From the NCBI RefSeq assembly GCF_038433465.1, contig NZ_JAESVF010000001.1, positions 859,102-923,101 on the forward strand: a stretch of DNA of 64,000 nucleotides. Reading direction: 5' to 3'. Source of the DNA: Galbibacter sp038433465. Lineage in GTDB: Bacteria > Bacteroidota > Bacteroidia > Flavobacteriales > Flavobacteriaceae. A program made the position numbers and the translations under genes. This document shows, one piece after another, positions 1-7,716 of this stretch (within the stretch, counting starts at the first letter, position 1; the number at the start of each line of letters is the position of its first letter). The notes under the pieces were generated by a model. It had not been told where the DNA came from, made no database searches, and worked only from the letters and a program-made list of their open reading frames with translations.

Positions 1-297
1 AAACAGAGGTGAGTTTTCCATAACATTTATGGTTTTTTCAATGGCATCAAGACTGCTTCCGCCACTTTCCAAAATGGCATAACCCGTTTCTATGGCTTCT
101 TTTAGTTTTGCTTTGTATGCATTTTCAAGGGAGTCGCTCATGTTTTTTTTCAGAATAGTTCCTGCCCCTCCATGAATTACAATTCCAAATTTTTCTTTTG
201 AATTTTTAGAAGGCTTTTCTTCTTCCGAAGTAGTATTTTTTGATTGACAAGAGAAGAAAAAAACTACAAAAATTAACAATAAGTTTAGGTTTTTCAT
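1..297 (-). CDS. Isoaspartyl peptidase / L-asparaginase (Ntn hydrolase), N-terminal part
   Basis: Reading the minus strand from the ATG at 297 gives 99 in-frame residues that run off the left edge, so only the N-terminus is present. The protein starts with a lipoprotein signal peptide (hydrophobic stretch, then FFSCQS with the lipobox Cys near residue 17), a polar Ser/Lys/Glu linker, and then GIVIHGGAGTI, the hallmark N-terminal strand of plant-type (type 2) asparaginases / isoaspartyl peptidases. The later SGGSSLDAIE segment fits the same fold. These enzymes are made as precursors that cleave themselves to expose a catalytic Thr; that region lies outside the window. Predicted role: periplasmic or outer-membrane-anchored removal of isoaspartyl dipeptides or Asn. 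It is unrelated in fold to the AnsA at 28745. Confidence 0.85.
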   Translation of the reverse strand, partial: MKNLNLLLIFVVFFFSCQSKNTTSEEEKPSKNSKEKFGIVIHGGAGTILKKNMSDSLENAYKAKLKEAIETGYAILESGGSSLDAIEKTINVMENSPLF

Positions 298-516
298 AAA
301 AATTAGTTACTTTAGCGTTGTAATTATTTACTAAAATAATTGTTTCCCATCTCTTTCCCAACTTTATAATTTTACTTTTTACTGAAAACAGTTGTGGTGT
401 CCCGCATCAAAAATATATTGTTTCATTTCAGGAGAAAACTATCGATGTATTTAACATAAAATACAATAAAACTATAGCTTTTCTGAACCTACCTTGAGTG
501 TTTTTGGGTTTTGTAG

Positions 517-1002
517 ATGAAAAGTTATTTTTACATTATAATTTCATTTTTGGTAGTTTCATTTTCTTCGTGTAGTAGCGATAGTATTTCAGAAGAAATA
601 CAAGAACAAGAATTGGTAGTTTCGAGCAACAAAGTTTTGGAACAAGCTGTTTTTGATGAAGTGAATAATTTTAGAATCGAAAAAGGATTATCGCCACTTA
701 CCATAAGCGATGAAGCGTATCCGTATGCAATGCAACAAACCCAATTTATGATTCGAACAGGGAGTCTTAGTCACAATGCATTTCAAGATCGAGCATCACA
801 ATTATCGGCGGTAAGTAAAGCTACCAAAGTTGCCGAAAATGTGGCAAAAGGCTACACAACTGCACAAACTGTTGTAGATGCTTGGATTGCTAGCGAAGGG
901 CATTATGTAAACATGATTGGCGATTTTTCTCATACCGCAATCTGTATCGGGAGTGACCAAGACGGAGTTTTGTATTACACTCAAATTTTCTTTCAGAAAT
1001 AA
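517..1002 (+). CDS. CAP (SCP/PR-1-like) domain lipoprotein
   Basis: The 161-residue product has a lipoprotein signal peptide ending at SSCSS (Cys about residue 19). The rest is one compact bacterial CAP domain: NNFRIEKGLSPL, then LSHNAF, AENVAKGY and WIASEGHYVNMIG. In this family the conserved His and Glu residues line a shallow cavity; both the SHN and EGH motifs are visible. Bacterial CAP proteins are secreted and poorly understood, with proposed protease, lipid-binding or stress roles. It stands 70 bp upstream of the dioxygenase gene on the same strand, but the two have no obvious functional link. Confidence 0.85.
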   Translation: MKSYFYIIISFLVVSFSSCSSDSISEEIQEQELVVSSNKVLEQAVFDEVNNFRIEKGLSPLTISDEAYPYAMQQTQFMIRTGSLSHNAFQDRASQLSAVSKATKVAENVAKGYTTAQTVVDAWIASEGHYVNMIGDFSHTAICIGSDQDGVLYYTQIFFQK

Positions 1003-1071
1003 AAGATACACGCAAAAGACAACGTTTTTAAACGGAAGTTGCTTAAATTTATGCTTCAATAAAATGAAGTC

Positions 1072-1614
1072 ATGGCAGTACAAAAACCTTTCAATTTAAA
1101 TAAATGGCTCGACGAAAATAGAGCACTTTTAAAACCACCTGTTGGAAATAAAAATTTATACAAAGAATCGGGCGATTATATCGTTATGGTTGTAGCGGGA
1201 CCAAATGCTCGAAAAGATTATCATTACAACGAAACCGAAGAACTTTTTTACCAGCTTGAAGGCGAAATCGAAGTGCATATTCAAGACAACGGCGAAAAGC
1301 AAATTATGAAACTCAGCCCTGGTGATATGTATTTAAATCCTGCAAAAGTTCCTCATAGTCCTGTGCGTTCAGAAGGTTCTATCGGGCTTGTTATCGAGCG
1401 CAAACGTAACCATTTAAACATGGAAGACGGTTTACTTTGGTTTTGCGATAACTGCAACACAAAATTATACGAGGTGCGTTTTCCGCTAAACGACATCGAA
1501 AAAGACTTTTTAAAACACTTCAAACATTTCTACGGAAGTAAAGAATTACGTACATGCAATAACTGCGGTACCGTAATGCCTGTTGATAAAAGATTTGTTG
1601 CTGAAGAGGAGTAA
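1072..1614 (+). CDS. nbaC: 3-hydroxyanthranilate 3,4-dioxygenase
   Basis: This cytosolic ring-cleaving enzyme opens 3-hydroxyanthranilate to 2-amino-3-carboxymuconate semialdehyde in the kynurenine route (tryptophan catabolism or quinolinate/NAD synthesis). All signature residues of the bacterial enzyme are visible in the 180-residue cupin: Fe ligands His51, Glu57 and His95, substrate-binding Arg47 and Arg99, and the C-terminal rubredoxin-like metal site Cys125/Cys128 and Cys162/Cys165. Length matches the family. The ATG at 1072 is chosen because the family begins with this short N-terminal segment. An aldehyde dehydrogenase follows 71 bp downstream. No other kynurenine-pathway genes are in the window. 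Confidence 0.95.
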   Translation: MAVQKPFNLNKWLDENRALLKPPVGNKNLYKESGDYIVMVVAGPNARKDYHYNETEELFYQLEGEIEVHIQDNGEKQIMKLSPGDMYLNPAKVPHSPVRSEGSIGLVIERKRNHLNMEDGLLWFCDNCNTKLYEVRFPLNDIEKDFLKHFKHFYGSKELRTCNNCGTVMPVDKRFVAEEE

Positions 1615-1685
1615 TAACGGCTTAGTTCTAAAAGTTTTGTACATTTAGAAAAAATAAAACAAAACACGAATAGATAGTTATATTT

Positions 1686-3239
1686 ATGACACTTCAAGCG
1701 AAAAATATTACCATAACTGAAGCTTTAAAAGAATTAGAAATAAACCCTTCAAACCTAGGAAGTTCTACAGGAACTAATTGGTTTGCAAGTGGTGAAGAAT
1801 TAATTTCTTACTCTCCCGTAAACGGAGAAGTTATAGCAAAAGTTACGCAAACTACTGCAGAAGATTACGAAAAAGTGGTGCAAACTGCCAAGGATGCTTT
1901 TGTAACGTGGCGGAAAGTAACAGCGCCCCAACGTGGCGAAGTGGTAAGGCAATTTGGAGAAGCATTACGAAAACATAAAGTTGCCCTCGGAACCTTGGTT
2001 TCTTACGAAATGGGAAAATCTTACCAAGAAGGACTAGGAGAGGTGCAAGAAATGATAGATATCTGCGATTTTGCAGTAGGATTGTCACGCCAATTACACG
2101 GACTTACCATGCATTCTGAACGACCTGGACATCGCATGTACGAACAATACCATCCGATGGGGATTGTAGGAATCATTTCTGCGTTTAATTTTCCTGTGGC
2201 AGTTTGGGCATGGAATACCGCTTTAGCTTGGGTTTGTGGCGATGTTTGCGTTTGGAAACCTTCAGAAAAAACACCACTTACAGCAGTTGCATGTCAGCAT
2301 ATCATTTCGAAAGTATTAAAAGCAAACGATATGCCAGAAGGTATTTCTTGTTTGCTTACAGGCGATTATAAAATTGGAGAATTACTTACGAACGATAAAC
2401 GTGTGCCGTTAATTTCAGCAACAGGTTCTATCAGAATGGGGAAAATTGTAGCGCAAACCGTTGCAAAGCGACTCGGAAAATCGTTGTTGGAACTCGGAGG
2501 GAATAACGCCATTATTGTAACTCCAGATGCCGATATTAAAATGACAGTTATTGGAGCTGTTTTTGGAGCTGTTGGAACTTGCGGACAGCGTTGTACTTCT
2601 ACACGCCGACTTATTATCCATGAGAGTATGTACGACAAAGTGAAAAACGCTTTGGTGGATGCCTACAAACAACTTCGAATTGGAAATCCTTTAGATGAAA
2701 ACAATCATGTGGGGCCACTTATAGATACCGATGCAGTAAATGCGTATTTAAATGCTTTAGATGAAGTGAAAAAAGAAGGCGGTACTGTTTTAGTTGAAGG
2801 AGGAGTGCTTGAAGGTGAAGGTTACGAAAGCGGATGCTATGTAAAACCAGCAATTGTAGAAGCCGAAAATCATTTTGATATTGTTCAGCACGAAACTTTT
2901 GCGCCTATTTTATATTTGATGAAATATAGCGGAGGTGTAGAAAATGCTATCGAACTTCAAAATGGCGTGGTACAAGGACTTTCATCTGCAATTATGACAA
3001 ATAATTTACGTGAAGCCGAATTGTTTTTATCGCATCAAGGTTCAGACTGTGGGATTGCCAATGTAAATATTGGTACAAGTGGTGCTGAAATTGGAGGTGC
3101 TTTTGGAGGTGAAAAAGAAACTGGAGGCGGACGCGAAAGTGGTTCGGATGCTTGGAAAGTTTATATGCGCCGTCAAACCAACACTATTAATTATACTACC
3201 GAGTTGCCTTTGGCACAAGGGATAAAGTTTGATTTGTAG
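1686..3239 (+). CDS. ALDH7 (antiquitin)-like aldehyde dehydrogenase
   Basis: A 517-residue NAD(P)-dependent aldehyde dehydrogenase. Visible active-site residues are Asn168 in SAFNFP, the general base Glu269 in LLELGGNN, and the nucleophile Cys303 in GTCGQRCTSTRR. The ELGGNNA and GQRCTSTRR wording resembles family 7 (antiquitin, alpha-aminoadipate/piperideine-6-carboxylate semialdehyde dehydrogenase of lysine catabolism) more than the ALDH8-type 2-aminomuconate semialdehyde dehydrogenase. Its place just after the dioxygenase suggests it might oxidise an aminomuconate semialdehyde, but sequence alone favours the lysine-type substrate. A shared bidirectional terminator follows at 3263. Confidence 0.9.
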   Translation: MTLQAKNITITEALKELEINPSNLGSSTGTNWFASGEELISYSPVNGEVIAKVTQTTAEDYEKVVQTAKDAFVTWRKVTAPQRGEVVRQFGEALRKHKVALGTLVSYEMGKSYQEGLGEVQEMIDICDFAVGLSRQLHGLTMHSERPGHRMYEQYHPMGIVGIISAFNFPVAVWAWNTALAWVCGDVCVWKPSEKTPLTAVACQHIISKVLKANDMPEGISCLLTGDYKIGELLTNDKRVPLISATGSIRMGKIVAQTVAKRLGKSLLELGGNNAIIVTPDADIKMTVIGAVFGAVGTCGQRCTSTRRLIIHESMYDKVKNALVDAYKQLRIGNPLDENNHVGPLIDTDAVNAYLNALDEVKKEGGTVLVEGGVLEGEGYESGCYVKPAIVEAENHFDIVQHETFAPILYLMKYSGGVENAIELQNGVVQGLSSAIMTNNLREAELFLSHQGSDCGIANVNIGTSGAEIGGAFGGEKETGGGRESGSDAWKVYMRRQTNTINYTTELPLAQGIKFDL

Positions 3240-3262
3240 AAAATTAGAAAAATATAGAGATA

Positions 3263-3296
3263 AAAAAAGCGGAGTTTTAAACTCCGCTTTTTTGTT
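3263..3296. terminator. Bidirectional intrinsic terminator
   Basis: GCGGAGTTT and AAACTCCGC form a hairpin flanked by an A-run on the left and a T-run on the right. It can therefore stop transcription from both convergent genes, the aldehyde dehydrogenase (plus) and the desaturase (minus). Confidence 0.85.
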
Positions 3297-4286
3297 TTAT
3301 AAAACTCCGTTTGCTTCTACCCATTTAAAAATATGTGGGTCTTGCGGAGTAGCCATTCTTTCGGAAATACGTTTTAATCTGTCTGGTAATTTTACAAGAT
3401 AATCTCTCGCTTTTTCACCTTTGTCGTTAAGGTCTCTAACCTTATCAATTTCCCAGAATTCGTTTAATTTTTCTAAAATCTGGATATAATCAAAAGTAGT
3501 ATAAACGCCTAAACGTTGTGCTGCATTCGAGAAGTTTTCGAAAGCACTACCAATGTGGTCGCCAGATTCGCGAACAAATTGTGCAGGCATAACAATTTTA
3601 CGCTTCATCATATCAGAAAAAGCAATCATCATTTCGCTTGGGTCGTATTCAAAAATTGTTTTTACAAACTCACGGTATGCCAAGTGGTGTCTCATTTCAT
3701 CTCCTGCGATAATGTTACACATTTTCGCCAACATTTTATTCCCTTTCTTTTTAGCAAGTTGCCCAACTCTTTTGTGTGATATGTTGGTAGCAAGCTCTTG
3801 GAAAGAAGTGTACACAAAGTTTTTGTATGGGTCTCTTCCTGTACCAATATCAAAACCATCAGCAATCATGTGCTGTGTGGTAACTTCAATTTCTTTCATG
3901 TTTACACGGCCAGAAAGGTATAAGTATTTGCTTAATACATCTCCGTGTCGGTTTTCTTCAGCAGTCCAGTGGCGCACCCATTTAGACCATCCGTTACGAG
4001 CGTGTTGGTCTACACCTTCAACATCCATCAACCACGATTCGTAGGTTGGTAAAGCTTCTTCAGTAATAGTATCTCCAACGAGTACTACCCAAAAGTCGTA
4101 TCCCAATTCTTGAGCTTCTCCTCGAATGGTTCTTACATCTTCAAAAAAGGTTTCACTTTGCGAATCTGGTAAAAAGTCGGTTGGTTGCCAAATTTGGTCT
4201 GCAGGGATAAGGTATTGTTCTAGAAAAGCGTCAATTCTCTTTTCTATCGTCTGCATTACTTCGAGTCTAATATTGTGTAGTGACAT
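3297..4286 (-). CDS. Acyl-ACP desaturase (soluble di-iron, FA_desaturase_2)
   Basis: The 329-residue product is a soluble ferritin-like di-iron enzyme that puts a cis double bond into acyl-ACP chains. Iron ligands can be placed: Glu111 and His114 in EENRHG, Glu164 in SFQELA, Glu197 and His200 in DEMRHH, with an N-terminal Glu at 76 or 77. The spacing of the Glu111/His114 and Glu164/Glu197/His200 ligands equals that of plant stearoyl-ACP desaturase. No membrane segments are present, which separates it from the membrane DesA/Ole1 type. Role: membrane-lipid unsaturation in the cytoplasm. It is a single-gene unit converging on the ALDH gene. Confidence 0.93.
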   Translation of the reverse strand: MSLHNIRLEVMQTIEKRIDAFLEQYLIPADQIWQPTDFLPDSQSETFFEDVRTIRGEAQELGYDFWVVLVGDTITEEALPTYESWLMDVEGVDQHARNGWSKWVRHWTAEENRHGDVLSKYLYLSGRVNMKEIEVTTQHMIADGFDIGTGRDPYKNFVYTSFQELATNISHKRVGQLAKKKGNKMLAKMCNIIAGDEMRHHLAYREFVKTIFEYDPSEMMIAFSDMMKRKIVMPAQFVRESGDHIGSAFENFSNAAQRLGVYTTFDYIQILEKLNEFWEIDKVRDLNDKGEKARDYLVKLPDRLKRISERMATPQDPHIFKWVEANGVL

Positions 4287-4509
4287 TCGGTTCTGGTTTT
4301 ATGGTGGTAAATATCGTATTTCTATACATGATAAACGAATAGTTTGTAATTTTTCTATTAGTTTTCTTGATAAAGGATCTTTAAAATTACGACAAACTCA
4401 GTGTTTTGGGGAGTAGTTTTATACACCTAAAGATACAAAATATTCCTGTTTGAAAGATAAATTTTACAATTTGATAACTAATTGACTTAAAGTTTTTTAC
4501 ATATTTAGG

Positions 4510-4538
4510 TTGTTAATTTAGAAAATTAACTAAATTTG
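4510..4538 (+). promoter_or_regulatory. Bacteroidota promoter with flanking inverted repeat
   Basis: TTG at 4510 and TAAATTTG at 4531 are 18 nt apart, matching the Bacteroidota housekeeping consensus, about 30 nt upstream of the OmpA-like gene start. A perfect 9-bp inverted repeat, GGTTGTTAA at 4508-4516 and TTAACAACC at 4550-4558, brackets the promoter and could be an operator or a leader structure. Confidence 0.6.
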
Positions 4539-4571
4539 AGTATAAAAAATTAACAACCAATTCAATAGCTT

Positions 4572-5465
4572 ATGAAATCTCTGTACTTAGTTGGTATTAT
4601 TCTGACCATACTGATAGGTTCTTTTTTTAATTGGATTTTATGTTGCGAAGCCACCGAAACGGTTTCTGCTCCTTCAACAGTTGCACCAAAAGAAATCGCT
4701 CCTGTTGTAAATCCGTTAGTAATAAAAGATAATACGGGTAACTTTAACTACCGTACCAATGATAATTACAACTTCAATAAATCAAATTATATCATCTTAA
4801 GACCACTTGGAGAAGGTGTTGGCGCTGGTATTTTAAAACTGAAAGATTATATCAATACCGAAGACGGTAAGTTTATAGATGTTACTGGGTATTATTCAGT
4901 TTCAGAAAAAAATACCTCTGCATTTCCAAACTTAGGACTAGCAAGAGCACATGCAGTTAAAAACCATTTGATAGCTCAAGGAATTTCTTCTAAAAAAATA
5001 AATACCTACGGCGAGTTGAGTCCGAATTTAAAAATTCAAGACAGTATTTATATCGGTCCCGTTGATTTTACCGTTACAGCCGATTCTAATTTTGCTGATG
5101 CTGAAACTGTAATTGAGGATATTAAGAAAAACCCAATTGTATTGTATTTTGATACAGGAAAAAGTACTATTTCTTTAACAGATGAGCAACGCGCTAAGTA
5201 TTCTACAATAGTGCAGGCGATGGACAAAATAGATGATATTGCTGTGCAAATTATAGGACATACAGACAATACAGGAAACCCTGAAAATAATATGGTTTTA
5301 GGGAAAGACCGTGCCGAATATATCAAAGAATATTTGGTAAGAAACGGAATTTCTTCTGAAGATATTGAGACCATTTCTATGGGACAAACAAAACCAATAG
5401 CCACCAACGACACTGAAGAAGGGAGAGCTAAAAACAGAAGAACTGTAATAACAATTAAGAATTAA
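4572..5465 (+). CDS. OmpA-family lipoprotein, two OmpA-like modules
   Basis: A 297-residue envelope protein. The N-terminus is a hydrophobic segment ending in WILCC, with possible lipobox Cys24/25. A Pro/Thr/Val-rich linker follows. The C-terminal ~110 residues are a complete OmpA-like peptidoglycan-binding domain: LYFDTGKS, GHTDNTG, DRAEYIKEYL, GQTKPIATN and the terminal GRAKNRR. Residues about 75-170 (GYYSVSE, LARAHAVKNHL) look like a second, degenerate copy. Likely role: tethering the outer membrane to peptidoglycan. The next gene, 20 bp downstream, encodes a membrane-anchored helix-hairpin-helix protein, probably co-transcribed. Confidence 0.9.
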   Translation: MKSLYLVGIILTILIGSFFNWILCCEATETVSAPSTVAPKEIAPVVNPLVIKDNTGNFNYRTNDNYNFNKSNYIILRPLGEGVGAGILKLKDYINTEDGKFIDVTGYYSVSEKNTSAFPNLGLARAHAVKNHLIAQGISSKKINTYGELSPNLKIQDSIYIGPVDFTVTADSNFADAETVIEDIKKNPIVLYFDTGKSTISLTDEQRAKYSTIVQAMDKIDDIAVQIIGHTDNTGNPENNMVLGKDRAEYIKEYLVRNGISSEDIETISMGQTKPIATNDTEEGRAKNRRTVITIKN

Positions 5466-5485
5466 TCATCCAAAAATTAATAAAT

Positions 5486-6022
5486 ATGAACTGGTGTTTA
5501 CTTATTCCAATAATAGTAGGCGTAATATGCGCAATTTTAGGGTATTTACTCGGAAGACTATTAGCAGGCAACAACAATGCTGAGGTTGAAGCTTGGCAAA
5601 AAAAGTATGATAAATTGAGTGCAGATTTAGCCGATTGTAAATCGAAATTGGCTGTAAAAGCTGATGCTTCTGTAGCTACAAACTTGGCAAGTACCGAGCA
5701 TACTACATTGCATTTAATTCCGTTTGATGCTGTATTAGCAAAAACAACTTACGGAAAGAAAATAAAGCAAGACGATTTAAAAATTATCGAAGGGATTGGA
5801 CCAAAAATTGAAATTTTGTTTCATAACCACGGAATTAAAACTTGGAAAGCACTTGCAGAAAGTAGCGTTGAAAAGTGTTTAGAAGTTTTACAATCGGGAG
5901 GGAAAGCCTACGAAATTCATAAACCAGACACTTGGCCACGACAAGCGCAACTCGCATACGAAGGGAAGTGGGTAGCACTTAAAGCTTGGCAAGACGAATT
6001 AAAAGGAGGAAAGGAAAGCTAG
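5486..6022 (+). CDS. Membrane-anchored helix-hairpin-helix protein
   Basis: The 178-residue protein opens with one transmembrane helix (residues 1-28, with glycine-zipper LGYLLGRLLAG), then a short charged helix likely to coil (about 30-55), then a cytosolic domain with IIEGIGPKIEILFHNHGI near residue 95. This last motif is the helix-hairpin-helix seen in predicted flap-endonuclease-like and ribosomal-L21-like proteins. In soluble proteins it binds DNA non-specifically. A membrane-bound version next to an OmpA protein could hold chromosome to envelope or be a pure protein-protein module; neither is shown here. A strong terminator follows. Confidence 0.75.
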   Translation: MNWCLLIPIIVGVICAILGYLLGRLLAGNNNAEVEAWQKKYDKLSADLADCKSKLAVKADASVATNLASTEHTTLHLIPFDAVLAKTTYGKKIKQDDLKIIEGIGPKIEILFHNHGIKTWKALAESSVEKCLEVLQSGGKAYEIHKPDTWPRQAQLAYEGKWVALKAWQDELKGGKES

Positions 6023-6051
6023 GAGAAGCTTCACCTTAAATTATACAATGT

Positions 6052-6089
6052 AAAAAAGGGAAGTAACGCAACTGCGACTTCCCTTTTTT
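6052..6089. terminator. Bidirectional intrinsic terminator
   Basis: A-run, GGGAAGT, 12-nt loop, ACTTCCC, T-run. The symmetric A- and T-runs let it serve both the helix-hairpin-helix gene (plus) and the DUF1080 gene cluster (minus), which converge here. Confidence 0.85.
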
Positions 6090-6106
6090 AGTATTTTAAA
6101 TTTTCT

Positions 6107-6943
6107 TTATTCCAACTCTCTCACCCAAATGTTTCGATAGCTTACACGACTATTATCGCCATGGTCTTGTAAACGAATTGGACCTTTTCCATGTGCTTCA
6201 TTTTTAGGCCAGCCAATGTAAGGTGTTGTTCCTTTAATTTCGGTGTGGTCTTGTATAAGCACGCCGTTGTGTAAAACTGTTACTGTAGCCGATTTTATTT
6301 TTCCGCCTTCAGCATTAAACTCTGGAGCGTGGTAAATAATATCGTACGTATTCCATTGTCCAGTTGGGACAGAAGCCTTTGCCAAAGCTGTTCCCTGTTT
6401 GTAAATGGTTCCTACTTGTCCGTTGGTGTACGTATCGTTATCGTTGTTATCTAAAACTTGAATTTCATATAAATTCTGAAGAAAAACACCACTGTTTCCA
6501 CGGTGTTGCCCATCTCCTTGAATTTCGGTAGGCGACATCCATTCGATATGCAACTGGATACTTCCGAAGTTTTGTTTCGTTTGAATATCTCCAGCTTTAT
6601 CTTTTACCGTCATACTTCCGTCTTTGTTTACAATCCAATCGGCAGTAGTACTGTCTTTACTACTTATCCAATTATCTAGATTTGAACCGTCAAATAAAAC
6701 GATTGCATCGCTTGGTGCACCATTTTTACTGAAGGGTTGAACAGTTGGTGGAACAGGCTCATAAAACTCTGTTTGTTCTGGTTTTGTTGGTTCCTCTCCG
6801 CTGAATTCAGGATAAGTAATCACAGTAGGATCACTACTTTTTTGCGTTATTTCTTCGGAAGAAGATTCTGCCTGTTTTGTAGTTGTTGTACATGAAAAAA
6901 TACTGCTAGCGATAAGGGTGCCTACGATAAGTTTTTTAGTCAT
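6107..6943 (-). CDS. DUF1080 lipoprotein (3-keto-disaccharide hydrolase family), copy A
   Basis: A 278-residue protein with a lipoprotein signal peptide (ASSIFSCTTT, Cys about 18), a long Ser/Thr/Glu/Pro linker to about residue 75, then a jelly-roll DUF1080 domain starting at IVLFDGSNLDNW and ending at DHGDNSRVSYRNIWVREL. Pfam calls this the 3-keto-disaccharide hydrolase family; members cleave or eliminate glycosides already oxidised at C3. It lies 3 bp after copy B on the minus strand and ends the cluster. The lipid anchor puts it on the cell surface or in the periplasm. Copies A and B share only the domain core (GNSGVF, IQVLD, QDHG, FRNI-like strands), so they may have different linkage preferences. 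Confidence 0.88.
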   Translation of the reverse strand: MTKKLIVGTLIASSIFSCTTTTKQAESSSEEITQKSSDPTVITYPEFSGEEPTKPEQTEFYEPVPPTVQPFSKNGAPSDAIVLFDGSNLDNWISSKDSTTADWIVNKDGSMTVKDKAGDIQTKQNFGSIQLHIEWMSPTEIQGDGQHRGNSGVFLQNLYEIQVLDNNDNDTYTNGQVGTIYKQGTALAKASVPTGQWNTYDIIYHAPEFNAEGGKIKSATVTVLHNGVLIQDHTEIKGTTPYIGWPKNEAHGKGPIRLQDHGDNSRVSYRNIWVRELE

Positions 6944-6946
6944 TTT

Positions 6947-7705
6947 TTAAAGTTCTTTAATTTTTATGTTTCTAAACCAAACTTTATTCCCGTGGTCTTG
7001 AAGTCCAATTTTTCCAGTTTTCGATGCTCCAAAACCTTCCCAACCATTAAATTTAGAATTGGCTATCATTTCTTCCCATTCTTTACCATGTACTGGGAAC
7101 TCAACTATTTTGGTTCCGTTTAAAGTAACTGAACCTTGATTTGTTTTATGGTTTATCATAAGTACGCAAGTGTTCCATTCGCCTGCAGGTTTTACCACTT
7201 TTTTACTTGGCGCAACCATATCATAAAGAGCCCCTGCCTGATGTGTAGTTCCAGCCTTAGCATCTGGATGTCTTTCGTCATCTAATACTTGAATTTCTGG
7301 TCCAGTTTGGTATGCTTCTTTAAACTTTTCATTTTCTTGAACACCCCAAAAAATTCCACTGTTACCACCTTCGGCTATTTTCCATTCTAAAGAAAGTTCG
7401 AAGTCTGTAAAGTCTTCATTAGTAACAATATTTTCGCCTCCTTTTCCAGGGATAAAAGCCATTGCTCCATCCTCGATAGTCCAAGAGTCGCTTACTTCAC
7501 CGCCATTGTACATATGCCAAGCATCGTAGTTGGTGCCATCAAATAATGTTGCCCAACCATTTTCGTCGGTAATTAATTCACGTGTAACTTTTATTTCTGG
7601 TGTTACATCTTCTTTTTCAGTTGTAGTAACCTTTGTTTCTGTGGTTTGTTGCTTGCATGATAACATCAATACAGATGCAATGCATAGGTAACTTAAAGTT
7701 TTCAT
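6947..7705 (-). CDS. DUF1080 lipoprotein (3-keto-disaccharide hydrolase family), copy B
   Basis: A 252-residue protein with signal peptide SVLMLSCKQQ (lipobox Cys about 17), a short linker and a single DUF1080 domain: WATLFDGTNYDAWHMYNGG near residue 50, EWKIAEGGNSGIFWG, PEIQVLDDERHPDA, GLQDHGNKVWFRNIKI at the end. The family acts on 3-keto-glycosides made by a C3-dehydrogenase. Its gene starts 11 bp after the sugar-isomerase-like gene and is followed at once by copy A, so the three genes form a tight operon. Function is inferred from the family and from the GMC/Gfo neighbours. Confidence 0.9.
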   Translation of the reverse strand: MKTLSYLCIASVLMLSCKQQTTETKVTTTEKEDVTPEIKVTRELITDENGWATLFDGTNYDAWHMYNGGEVSDSWTIEDGAMAFIPGKGGENIVTNEDFTDFELSLEWKIAEGGNSGIFWGVQENEKFKEAYQTGPEIQVLDDERHPDAKAGTTHQAGALYDMVAPSKKVVKPAGEWNTCVLMINHKTNQGSVTLNGTKIVEFPVHGKEWEEMIANSKFNGWEGFGASKTGKIGLQDHGNKVWFRNIKIKEL

Positions 7706-7716
7706 AAAGTGCTATT

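Noticed and set aside
802..1083. 93-residue minus-strand ORF overlapping the CAP-domain gene
   Set aside because: Antisense shadow of a clear coding frame, with no signal, motif or domain-like composition.
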